Shown: positions 49,501 through 54,634 of the stretch, piece by piece
How positions within the stretch are numbered: position 1 is the stretch's first letter
How the letters are laid out: every line of letters begins with the position of its first letter
Origin: Saprospiraceae bacterium
Lineage (GTDB): Bacteria; Bacteroidota; Bacteroidia; Chitinophagales; Saprospiraceae
NCBI GenBank assembly: GCA_016714025.1
Contig: JADJOB010000002.1
Location: 1,830,001 to 1,894,000 of the forward strand
Reading direction: 5' to 3'
DNA: 64,000 nt
Made by a program: the position numbers and the translations under genes
The notes under the pieces: generated by a model
Told to the model about the DNA's origin: nothing
Database searches by the model: none
Seen by the model: only the letters and a program-made list of their open reading frames with translations

Positions 49501-49856
49501 GCGATGTAACAACCGCTGAAGCGTATGATTCTAAATTGTCTGTTAAAGAATTGGCATTGGTAGTTCGCAAAGAGGGTAGTTTAGTTGAAACAGGTGTTTT
49601 TGAATTGTATCAAAATTCACCTAACCCATTTGCAAAAGAAACCAATATTAGTTTTAGACTTCCTGAATCAGGTGCTGCTAAACTGACCATTTATGATGTT
49701 ACGGGTAAAGTTTTAAGAGTCTATGATGTACAGGGTGCGAAGGGATTGAATACCATTAAAATTTTGAAATCAGAATTGAATGGAAATGGGGTATTGTATT
49801 ATCAATTGGATTCACAAAGCCATACTGCTACAAAACAAATGTTGGTAATAGATTAA
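37536..49856 (+). CDS. Giant T9SS-secreted multidomain protein (4106 aa)
   Basis: Signal peptide at residues 1-30. Two long β-helix regions follow (about 45-780 and 935-1430), each ending in DIGAD. Ig/PKD-like repeats come next: a pair at ~1500 and ~1578 with SGGxxYxWxxG, and a nearly duplicated pair at ~2054 and ~2151 sharing WTRTPEAIGLA. A long cysteine-rich, HYR-like half (~2320-3700) contains repeated DNC motifs. Toward the end lie a dockerin-like EF pair (VNNSGSITASDI, ~3785), a cohesin-like β domain (~3885-3985) and a T9SS sorting domain from ~4020 (YQNSPNPFAKET). It is probably a huge surface adhesin or fibre. It is followed 20 nt later by a small secreted protein gene. Confidence 0.85.
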   Translation: MKRRSPIGFTIRFICILFLSLGSYLQSTAQVDVNSSGGTMMASYTNLANAFSAINAGTHTGIINIGISGNTTEPVTGAILNASGAGSASYTSILIVPIGGAARTISGAATAGLPLIDLNGADNVTFDGLNAGGNALTIENTTVSATTGTSTIRLQADATNNTFIRCTVNGAGTMSVGTNGGNFYFGAGSTTTGNDNNLISNCKIGPSAGNPFTKGVYSNGTITTTAQYNSNNTITNCEIFDFFGVSAQSAGIYITSGSTNWTITNNKFYQTTTKTQVTTGTIHAAIQLASTNIVGCIVTGNIIGFANAAGTGQYSLVGVSTSSRMVGIYSSALGTTEPTIINNNTIQNISLTGILSTTTTIASFIGIQIASGWVSECNNNIVGSLDGSKTISVNSTTTSTSEMYGIYSSVSIAAVTDFKNNFIGSLTYTNPGTAACGIVGIRAGNTAGNTLTIENNIIGGVGGELKTVNNSTLASLNGNSVIGIYVQTSTDIIKNNTISNLTTNNQSTGTATTASIHGIYISSAAPGTLVTGNKIHTLSNTSPAANCWINGITVSTTTATVTFSNNFLHSFNITGTGTTATINGIYVSGGNSNYINNMIRLGYTAAGTSITNGLQINGIFESSGTNNFFFNSIYIGGTGVATLTNNSFAFFSNAVTTTRYYGNNVFYNARSNGASTGKHYAVKIAGTTPNPTGTTINFNDYLADGTGGVLGQYNLVDQTTLAAWKTATGQDCNSISSNPKFLNPTGTSSTVDLHINSGMATPVEGAGQEIGFIMDDFDGQTRSALSPTDIGADAGNFTVFDVSPPNIKYTPLLSACGTGNVILAPVSILDATGVPTGGATRPRVYYRKNGGSWFSNPGVLLTGTGTNGEWQFTMLAGDMGGLVLGDIIDYYVIAQDLAAPINIISNPCGANATDVNTIITAPPVPNTIIVKNAMSGTFTVGIGGNYTTLTAAINDYNNRCVSGPITFLLIDNSYPTETYPISINAISGQSSVNTTTIKPDAGKTPVISGSSASCIFRFNGADYVIIDGSNAGGTDRSLTLNNTNTASNTAVVCIQSLGLGLGSTNDVVKNCKIIGGLSTGVNFGIHIAGTTISTTATGDDNDDNTLQNNLIKMVQYGIYSNSSAAGKNDNLNILSNEIGSVVTAEQIGLNGLLLAQINNSTIAKNEIFNIIGTLTNPTGMRINAGTTNTLISSNRIHDLQYTGTGGYGGKGIDLAVSTNAAITISNNFIYNLLGDGWSAMTSDAICGIRLLSASTNINVYHNTVNLTGSISRSGATADVSAAFYAHSAAALLNVKNNIFINKLENTTGVAKAYAIYTEVGGSAYSSLDNNNYFVSGPEGVLSRIGAVDYLTLTDWKNAIGKDVLAKNIDPLFVSATDLHLQNNPANECFNQGGMPIPSVTMDIDMENRSLSNPDIGADEYNPAGNLVIAVNETSGTVDDKRICLGASATITTTGGISHKWNTGETTNMITKSPAAALTIYYDTVTLASGCTVVMYDTIFVLPLPNASISPSNPSICSGTSINLTASGGGTYLWDNGTTNPVRSVSPASTTSYTVTVTNANGCTATATATVTVNMSPTATITPAAPTLCSGSVQTLTASGGISYSWSTGAVTPAINVSPGSTTSYTVTVTAANGCTASKTATVTVIPGVSTTETHVEPTSCISLDGSINLTVTGPGGYSYNWTTPDGTGLINGQEDQSGLSVGTYIVTVTAGNGCTATRSITLAGPGNCGGCPSIGAYTTNTSQICKAINFVSTASGLTNMGSIYGIRFVYSTSALADPYTMGTTLGTVPNASLTSGGTVATLNASIPAIGNYFLYAVLSPAPINPNCRPFKSTSIVVYNCVAMITDPCSCKNNATTQTNGQFNDIVTVNAPSGQTWTVSANTGFYQSSSPAPPAPPVIIPIGTAMTNGTLDGINNDGDGQTDEPDENVYYTLRGVHVDALGYNITVTNSAGTSSSIGSTCYYPNPSINGLASTFCLNDPAVTLSGSAQLGDGSGTAMGVGTFTVNGVPRTVFDPAVQGVGTHTVTFSFDAADGVPNGSHPGCIQAISQSVIVNPVPTVNPVTSTSYCVGQTSPQINFTGTPATGVIFNWTRTPEAIGLAPTSGSGFIPSFVTTNAGATPLTSTFTVTPSYTSGARTCTGTPITFTITVNPTPTVNAVADVQYCHGDVTAVINFTGSTPGATYTWTRTPEAIGLAATNGTNSVPSFVASNPTAVRVTSTFTVTPSYSDGRVTCTGTPITFRISVLPQPVARCKNATLYLDKNGSATLTVADIDNGSTARTLSLSKTNFDCGNVGVNTVTLFARDSCMKASTCTATVTVLDTIRPTMFCPSDLTINLDPGECDRAVQFVDPYATDNCGLTKSTTTGSITTAFNSNNQFAGAMWNVTNLTGGPIILNSFATNISATVGTNCIGEVYYTPTTYVGKEANPAAWTLLGTGNAPCAGLNMPTLFNIGGLVIPAGQSFGLYFNLANYTAGSIVLRYTNGNITFNNGDLLLTLGVGKANPAFTGATFLTRYWNGIINYTKETIIGGVPTIMQTDNSGFKNGDIFPRGTTCLSFKATDFNANTNACTFCYTLVEYQNPVHFLTCHDEIQISLNENCYATVGADEVLSGGPYGCYDDYLVEIRDWVTNALIDRFPNIPGVQLGSQDIGREFKITIIDPDTGNSCWGHATVEDKLPPILTCARDTCVPCGSGTTPFYTGITGVRENCSSYSLTYEDDVTQGGCGAGFEEKIIRKWTAIDGYGNKAVCIQTIIVKLATIADVGVPDNYDDVEQPALACDEKINTVKDYTQHYLAYPYCVDGYLLDSAYWFATGGFLPSPNGDLAGERKPRTLGWNVIDTGKYIGHPSPFPIYWPAHPSWRPNNPVCWGPDEVIMWAGTGTPTGATCHNLGMTFRDIVIDIAKPGCDAGPIGCYKVIRQWTVLDWCTGVAGGHNQIIKVVDREGPQILYPDTVVANMEPWRCLGIWEVPKPWLIDNCSNEIHYTIKMLNGVVTGNEIDGFVIRDIERGVNDAYIYAEDCCGNITKRRIAINVIDNTPPVAVCDQKTFVSITGNQTQGENFAKAFAEDFDQGSFDNCSPHVFYKVIRMEQLRGTNNGSNANQSDNGTNCTGINGDDNALLDGNQIYFDDHVKFCCTDVGKSIMVVFRVFDIEPGVGPIPPNRMNQGGALFNHYSDCMVEVEVQDKSVPTVVPPPNIVVSCWFWFDVDKISDPNDATFGRVVNDLSLRHKVVTNDLVCYNYCVRNDITGYPGYVPGAPPSNPPAWNRACDYYRVLFDTAHYDRKYELVWGFDGTVLGACGTNYSISVNDNRECGQGQITRTIVARGPNGISVTGTQIIWVVDCDPFYINGADNCDPDDDITWPGNCTGQATTIDGCGADISPDNPVLGRPVIENNADDLCALISVEYVDEIFTIEPDACFKVLRHWTVIDWCQYDPSIDPTKGRWEYLQIIKVHDTDKPIVTLSVGDCEPATKVNGICSGHIEFRASAIDNCTPLDWLTYEYKIDLYNDGIGNYTGGYDAMASPLSPKAFAAGRTPLFSDNPYADNAYNTSQISGTYPVGIHKVCYFVEDGCGNVGQACQFFEIKDCKAPTPYCEVGVISVVMPSSGCVTIWAKDLDHGSYDNCTNAENLRIFFDGDTSLISRTFCCDDFVNQGANDELIVPVQLWVMDEEGNADFCKTTILIQDPQNICPDKKPLGKISGLLKTEKDETTEKVFASLYQSGSKLKEMTTASNGNYLFGDLNFGPSMEYVVHPIRTDDPVNGVSTADIVKIQRHILGIETLNSPFKLIAADVNNSGSITASDISDIRRLVLGVTDKFAKVDSWTFIPGSYQFADPLSPWTAPREAVVQVLEAKLYTENFMAVKMGDVTNNARAHQLHGTTERTNGKLHFEIDKGTTETGEIYTIAFRSSDFNDISGYQFTLNFDQTVLSYEGFESGLLPLNESNFGLAQLEKGKLTTSWDNRIGVTSNSNEVLFSLIFRANAKSPIEKLLTITSDVTTAEAYDSKLSVKELALVVRKEGSLVETGVFELYQNSPNPFAKETNISFRLPESGAAKLTIYDVTGKVLRVYDVQGAKGLNTIKILKSELNGNGVLYYQLDSQSHTATKQMLVID

Positions 49857-49876
49857 ATAATGTATTAATTAAATTG

Positions 49877-50275
49877 ATGAACATGAAATATTTTCAATTA
49901 ACGATATGCTTCCTTGCTTTGATGTTTTATGCCAGAACCACTTCGTTTGCGCAAACGGGAGTAGTACCTGAACTAAAAAGTGTTGAAGAAGCGGTAAAAT
50001 TGGTTCGCGCTGAATTGCAACTGGTTAATGATGAAATTACTACCATTGCAAATAATGGCGGGGTGCCCGGTCAGGAATTAATGACTCAACAGCGTTTGTT
50101 TTTTGCAATATCAGAATATTTGGAAACGAATGCTCCTGGTACAACCACATTTCTTGCTTTAGGAAATAATTGTAATTATTTAGGCCTAAAAGCAGATGAT
50201 GAAGCTTATCAGGATTTTATTTCAGGTGTTTGGGATGAAAATTTTTCAAAACTTATAAATATTCTTGCAAAATAA
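49877..50275 (+). CDS. Small secreted protein next to the giant T9SS gene
   Basis: A 132-residue protein from ATG 49877 (MNMKYFQLTICFLAL; a second ATG lies two codons on). The signal peptide ends about at SFAQ, residue 26. The mature part is mostly helical and acidic (SVEEAVKLVRAELQLVNDEI) with a single Cys. No sorting domain or lipobox is seen, so it is probably periplasmic. It starts 20 nt after the giant gene and is probably cotranscribed. It may be a chaperone or partner of the giant protein, inferred only from position. Confidence 0.65.
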   Translation: MNMKYFQLTICFLALMFYARTTSFAQTGVVPELKSVEEAVKLVRAELQLVNDEITTIANNGGVPGQELMTQQRLFFAISEYLETNAPGTTTFLALGNNCNYLGLKADDEAYQDFISGVWDENFSKLINILAK

Positions 50276-50423
50276 TTAATTCAATTAAAGATTGCTCTAA
50301 ATAGAAGCTTGGTAAGGATTGTAAATTTTGAAATCCGAATAAGTTCCTTAAAAACTGAAGATTGAAAAAATTGCATAAAACCGCTTAGGCAGCATTTGGA
50401 GATTCCGATAAGTAATAAAATAC

Positions 50424-50458
50424 AAGCACTGAGAGTACATCCGGTGCTTTTATTTTTA
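50424..50458 (+). terminator. Terminator after the giant-protein operon
   Basis: AAGCAC (50424) pairs with GTGCTT (50444), with a 14-nt loop and a following T-rich tract. The stem is short, so the call is moderate. The position between the small secreted protein and the next gene start at 50534 fits. Confidence 0.5.
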
Positions 50459-50533
50459 TGTAAGGAACCAAATGGGCCAATTTATTTGTTTAAAAACTGT
50501 ATTTCATGCTACATTTAACCCAATTGATACTTT

Positions 50534-51190
50534 ATGCCATTTCTTGATAAACTAAAGGCGGTTTTTGTTGTGCCGGAAGATGCCAAGTCAACTAGCAATA
50601 CCACAGATCGTCAGGAATATACTCCAAGCGCAAAACAAACTGAAAATGCAAGTACAGCCACGGTAAACAGTGAAAGCAATGCGCGTTTTTTAGAAATATT
50701 AGCTCAGGTTTTGGAAAAAAACAACCAGCCTGGTTTTGATTACCTTGAGTTTCGAAAAGCAGTCCAATCCATCGCTCAAATGCAACACCTGGATGAACCC
50801 AATCAATTTAAAACCGCTTTTGCGGCAGCCCAGGCATTTAATGTTGATGCAAAAACTTTGTTTGACTCTGCCAAGAAATATTTGAATGTATTGGAAGCAG
50901 AACAAATTCAGTTTAATAAAACTGCGGATCAGTATTTGCAGAATCAGCTGAATCAAAAACAATCAGAATCTGGTCAATTAAAACAAACCATCAAACAGGC
51001 TGAGGAGAAATTAGCGCAATTGCAAGCTCAATTGGATGATGATAAAAAGAAGCTCAGTGCATTGGAAGGAGATTTGGCCAATGCCCAAAACAAAGTAGAT
51101 TCAAATAAAGCATCGTTCGCAAACGCCTATCAGCAGGTGGTTCAACAAATTAAGGACGATTTACAAAAGATGGAAAATTATCTGAAATAA
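50534..51190 (+). CDS. Coiled-coil cytosolic protein (218 aa)
   Basis: The first ~45 residues are polar and probably disordered. Residues ~48-110 form a helical domain (FLEILAQVLEKNN, FDYLEFRKAVQSIAQM), and residues ~120-215 a long coiled coil rich in Gln, Lys and Glu (LKQTIKQAEEKLAQLQAQL). No membrane segment or enzyme motif is present. The gene lies 11 nt before the membrane coiled-coil gene at 51202 and probably forms a complex with its product. I do not recognise a named family. Confidence 0.75.
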   Translation: MPFLDKLKAVFVVPEDAKSTSNTTDRQEYTPSAKQTENASTATVNSESNARFLEILAQVLEKNNQPGFDYLEFRKAVQSIAQMQHLDEPNQFKTAFAAAQAFNVDAKTLFDSAKKYLNVLEAEQIQFNKTADQYLQNQLNQKQSESGQLKQTIKQAEEKLAQLQAQLDDDKKKLSALEGDLANAQNKVDSNKASFANAYQQVVQQIKDDLQKMENYLK

Positions 51191-51201
51191 GTTTAATAAG
51201 C

Positions 51202-52221
51202 ATGGCACTTGAAAATCAATCTAAAGGATTTTGGAACCGACCCGAAGGAGTAACCGGAGGTTTGGTATTGACAGGAACGCTAATTGGAGGTGCATACCTG
51301 TTATACAAATTTCTTCCGACCCTCATTCAACTTGCTTCCAATATGCTTTATTTGTCGGGTATGTTGCTGGTGTTAGGGGCCATACTCTTCGTTCTGCTGG
51401 ATCCTCAGACCCGGGCAGTGTCCTGGTATTTTTATAAATCCGTAATGCGGTGGGTGACCTCTTTGTTTGTTCGCATAGATCCAATTGGAATCTTAAAATC
51501 CTATGTTGAAGATTTGAAGGATAATTTGGGAAAAATGAATAAGCAGATTACCAAATTGAGAAGTCAAATGCATCTGTTGCGCGAGCAAATTTATAACAAT
51601 CAAAATCAAATCAAGCAAAGTCTAAGCCAGGCTGAACAAGCCAAAGCTGGAAATATTCAAACTGTATTAGTGCTTAAATCAAGACAAGCTGGCAGGCTCA
51701 AGGAATCAAATATGAAACTTGAGGATTTGTACGGGAAAATGAGCATCCTCTACAAGGTACTCGTAAAAATGTATGAAAACTCTGAAATCATGTCAGAGGA
51801 TATTTCTGATGAAGTCAAGATTAAAGAACAGGAACGAGCTGCGATACATGCCAGTCACAGCGCTATGAAATCAGCAATGAGTGTTATTGCCGGCGATAAA
51901 GACAAACGCGCTCTATTTGATGAGTCCTTAGAAGCCCTAGCCGATGATATCAGCGGCAAAGTTGGAGAAATGGAACAGTTTATGGAATTGTCTGAAAATT
52001 TTATGTCCTCCGTGGATTTACAAAATGGCGTGTTTGAAGAAGAAGGAATTCGTATGTTGGAAAAATGGGAAACGGAAGGAGTTTCTAAAATTTTAGGAAA
52101 AGATAAACAGGCATTGGTGAAAGGAGATACCATGTTACTGATCAGTCCAAAAGAAATGGAAGCAGAAGCAATGACTCATGAATCATTAAAAAGCCAATAT
52201 GAAGATATTTTTAAAAAGTAA
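51202..52221 (+). CDS. Membrane-anchored coiled-coil protein, PspA-like arrangement (339 aa)
   Basis: Two closely spaced hydrophobic helices occupy residues ~18-70. A long helical region follows, starting RIDPIGILKSYVEDLKDNLG and continuing with alternating charged heptads up to residue ~200. The DP-x-L start and the heptad pattern recall PspA/IM30-type membrane-remodelling proteins, but homology is not proven. The C-terminal part contains MSVIAGDKDKRALFDESLEAL and a smaller domain that ends near LISPKEMEAEA. It forms a pair with the gene 11 nt upstream. A role in envelope stress or membrane organisation is a guess from this resemblance. Confidence 0.7.
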   Translation: MALENQSKGFWNRPEGVTGGLVLTGTLIGGAYLLYKFLPTLIQLASNMLYLSGMLLVLGAILFVLLDPQTRAVSWYFYKSVMRWVTSLFVRIDPIGILKSYVEDLKDNLGKMNKQITKLRSQMHLLREQIYNNQNQIKQSLSQAEQAKAGNIQTVLVLKSRQAGRLKESNMKLEDLYGKMSILYKVLVKMYENSEIMSEDISDEVKIKEQERAAIHASHSAMKSAMSVIAGDKDKRALFDESLEALADDISGKVGEMEQFMELSENFMSSVDLQNGVFEEEGIRMLEKWETEGVSKILGKDKQALVKGDTMLLISPKEMEAEAMTHESLKSQYEDIFKK

Positions 52222-52270
52222 TCGGATTTTTCAAGCTTTCCTTTATCGATAACCGTTGATATTTTAATAA

Positions 52271-53569
52271 ATGAAAGTATTTAAATTTGGAGGAGCGTCA
52301 GTAAAAAATGCGGATGGATTTCGCAATGTTTCGGCTATCGTATCTAAATACGGAAAAAGTGAACCATTAGTGGTGGTAGTATCTGCAACAGGCAAAACGA
52401 CCAATCAATTGGAGGAACTGATCGCGAAGAAATTTACAGCTCCTGCAGAGTCCATGCAATTGTTGCAGTTGGTTAAAGACAAACACCTTCAAATTGTAAA
52501 AGAATTATTTGGAGAAATTCCAGCTGAATTGGCTCAGCAAATTCACGAGCATTGTGTGGAGGCAGAATGGGTCATCGAGGAGGAACGCGAAATGGCTTAT
52601 GATTATGTTTATGATCAGATTATTTGCATTGGAGAATTGATATCAAGCAGAATCTTAAGTGCCTGGTTGCAATTTAATGAAAATGCCATTGAATGGATCG
52701 ATGCACGGAGTATTATCCAAACAGATGACACTTACAGAGATGGCAGGGTACAATGGGATATTACAAATGACCGGATAAAAAATACACTGGGTCCTTTATT
52801 AGAGCTCCAAAAAGTAATCGTTACCCAAGGGTTTATTGCTTCCAGTCCTGAAAATAATTCTACATCCTTGGGTCGCGAAGGATCTGATTATACTGCTGCT
52901 ATTTTATCCAGTGGTCTTGGAGCAGATGGAATGTATATCTGGAAAGATGTACCCGGTGTCCTCACAGCAGATCCTGATTTGTTTGATCACGTTACTAAAT
53001 TGGATCGCCTGAGTTATACTGAAGCCATTGAAATGACCTACTATGGCTGCAAAGTAATCCATCCTAAAACAATCCAACCGCTCAAAAGCAAAGGGATTCC
53101 ATTATTTGTAAAATCATTTTTGGATCCTGCATCAGAAGGTACTTTGATTTCAGATGATTTGGATTTGGAGTATCCGCCCATTGTTGTGCTGGAAGATGAC
53201 CAATCTTTAATTCATTTTTCATCTAAAGATCTATCGTTTATTGCTGAACATCATTTAGCGCATTTGTTTGAGTTGTTTAAAAAACATCGCGTTAAAGTAA
53301 ATATGATGCGCAATACCGCAATTTCATTTTCTGTGTGTGTTCGTAATGATCCACAGCGAATTAAAGCTTTGATAAAGGAGGTAGAAAATGAATACAAAGT
53401 ATTGGTCGATCAGGATTTGGAATTATTGACCATCAGACACTACCAGGATGCCATGATTCCGAAATTGCTGGAAGAAAAAATTGTAATACTGGAAGAACGC
53501 ATTCGTAAAACCTTGCAAATGGTGGTAAAAAATGCACCGGCCATTGTACCTAAAAAAAGTACTACATAA
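52271..53569 (+). CDS. lysC: Aspartate kinase
   Basis: A 432-residue amino acid kinase. The start KVFKFGGASVKNADG carries the nucleotide-binding lysine and glycines (KFGGASV). The substrate region includes TSLGREGSDYTAA, and YIWKDVPGVLTADPD is the typical late motif of the kinase domain. The last ~120 residues form ACT-like regulatory domains. The protein phosphorylates aspartate in the first step of the lysine, threonine and methionine pathway. It is a monofunctional form without a homoserine dehydrogenase part. The gene stands alone, 49 nt after the preceding pair, which could still be one transcript. Confidence 0.93.
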   Translation: MKVFKFGGASVKNADGFRNVSAIVSKYGKSEPLVVVVSATGKTTNQLEELIAKKFTAPAESMQLLQLVKDKHLQIVKELFGEIPAELAQQIHEHCVEAEWVIEEEREMAYDYVYDQIICIGELISSRILSAWLQFNENAIEWIDARSIIQTDDTYRDGRVQWDITNDRIKNTLGPLLELQKVIVTQGFIASSPENNSTSLGREGSDYTAAILSSGLGADGMYIWKDVPGVLTADPDLFDHVTKLDRLSYTEAIEMTYYGCKVIHPKTIQPLKSKGIPLFVKSFLDPASEGTLISDDLDLEYPPIVVLEDDQSLIHFSSKDLSFIAEHHLAHLFELFKKHRVKVNMMRNTAISFSVCVRNDPQRIKALIKEVENEYKVLVDQDLELLTIRHYQDAMIPKLLEEKIVILEERIRKTLQMVVKNAPAIVPKKSTT

Positions 53570-53715
53570 AGGAATCTCTAATAACCCCTTCTACTTCGTC
53601 ATGCGATTTTTTTACACACCTCATTTACAGCAGTAAAATCTGCGTTTAAAAAATTCGCAAGCCTCGTCTAAGAAATTAGTAGAGCTTCCCATAAGAATAA
53701 TGCTTTGTTTTAAAA

Positions 53716-54156
53716 CTATAATAGTTTATAAACGATCTCATTCCGATCCAGAACTTCTTTGAACTCTGAAATGGGTTGAAATATTACTTTAAAGTTTTTA
53801 GGAGTAAATTCTTCATTCTCCATAAGCAACCAGGATTGACATATTTCATCCAGGGTAGTTACCAAATCATCAATTAAATCAGGATCATTGACTTCATCTG
53901 CCAGTAACTGATCTGCATTTTCCATGTATAATATTATTTGTTCCTGGGCAATCCATTCCAGATCGAGCATGCAATCATACAAGGCATCCAGATTATTTCC
54001 AAAATAGTCTGGCAATTCAAATTGCCGTTTTAGTTCTGAAAAAAAATCAGCAGAGTTTCTGCAACACGCACCATCCATTCTGGCTATAAATGCATTCCGG
54101 AATTTCTGTTGTTGAAATTCCTTGGTGGTATGGACGCCAAAAATGCATGCTTTCAT
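53716..54156 (-). CDS. Barstar-family RNase inhibitor
   Basis: A 146-residue protein. The barstar signature is seen around residues 47-65: ELPDYFGNNLDALYDCMLD, in which D57 and D61 correspond to the barnase-binding aspartates. The C-terminal half is helical and acidic. It is encoded directly after a barnase-like RNase gene, and the ATG and TGA overlap as ATGA (54153-54156). It presumably neutralises the RNase in the cytosol. The protein is longer than classical barstar (about 90 residues). Confidence 0.85.
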   Translation of the reverse strand: MKACIFGVHTTKEFQQQKFRNAFIARMDGACCRNSADFFSELKRQFELPDYFGNNLDALYDCMLDLEWIAQEQIILYMENADQLLADEVNDPDLIDDLVTTLDEICQSWLLMENEEFTPKNFKVIFQPISEFKEVLDRNEIVYKLL

Positions 54157-54608
54157 AAATTGATTTTAATAAAGTTATTGTAATGGTCTTTCGTAAAATA
54201 AGCAGATAAATCAGAGCCGGTTACCAATCGTTCTGCACCCCGGTTCTTTCCGGGTTGTTTTGGATGTACATCCCATTCCCGGTATTGAATTTTTCTTTGA
54301 GAAGCATCCAGTTGTGGCAGTACTTTGTTTCGGTTAAAATAAATACGACCCCCTACATAGCCCTTTGGTGCCTTATCGTACTTAAGAATGTAATTTAAAG
54401 TTTCAATTACATAGCCTGGAATAGCTGCTTCCTTTGGTGTTTTTAATCCATCCTCTGTGGAAACATTGGGTTGTGATTTGTTCTCAATAGCTTCCTTGTT
54501 GGAGCTAGCTGAAAAAACCTGAGGGCTGTTTTGTTGCTTAAATATTAAAACAGATACAATAAGAAGAAGGAGAAATGCAGCAATGATATAAACCCGTAGC
54601 TGTTTCAT
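54153..54608 (-). CDS. Barnase-like secreted or anchored ribonuclease
   Basis: A 151-residue protein. Residues 1-24 form a hydrophobic signal or anchor, followed by a short polar linker to residue ~60. The catalytic domain fits barnase: E111 in YREWDVHP, R127 in GAERLVTGSD and H142 in FTKDHYNNF correspond to barnase E73, R87 and H102, with nearly the same spacing. It would cleave RNA at guanosine and act as an extracellular nuclease or as a toxin against neighbours. The overlapping barstar gene supports the assignment. The linker and lack of a lipobox leave open whether it is released. Confidence 0.85.
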   Translation of the reverse strand: MKQLRVYIIAAFLLLLIVSVLIFKQQNSPQVFSASSNKEAIENKSQPNVSTEDGLKTPKEAAIPGYVIETLNYILKYDKAPKGYVGGRIYFNRNKVLPQLDASQRKIQYREWDVHPKQPGKNRGAERLVTGSDLSAYFTKDHYNNFIKINL

Positions 54609-54634
54609 CTCATATCCTATTCATCATGTTTTTA

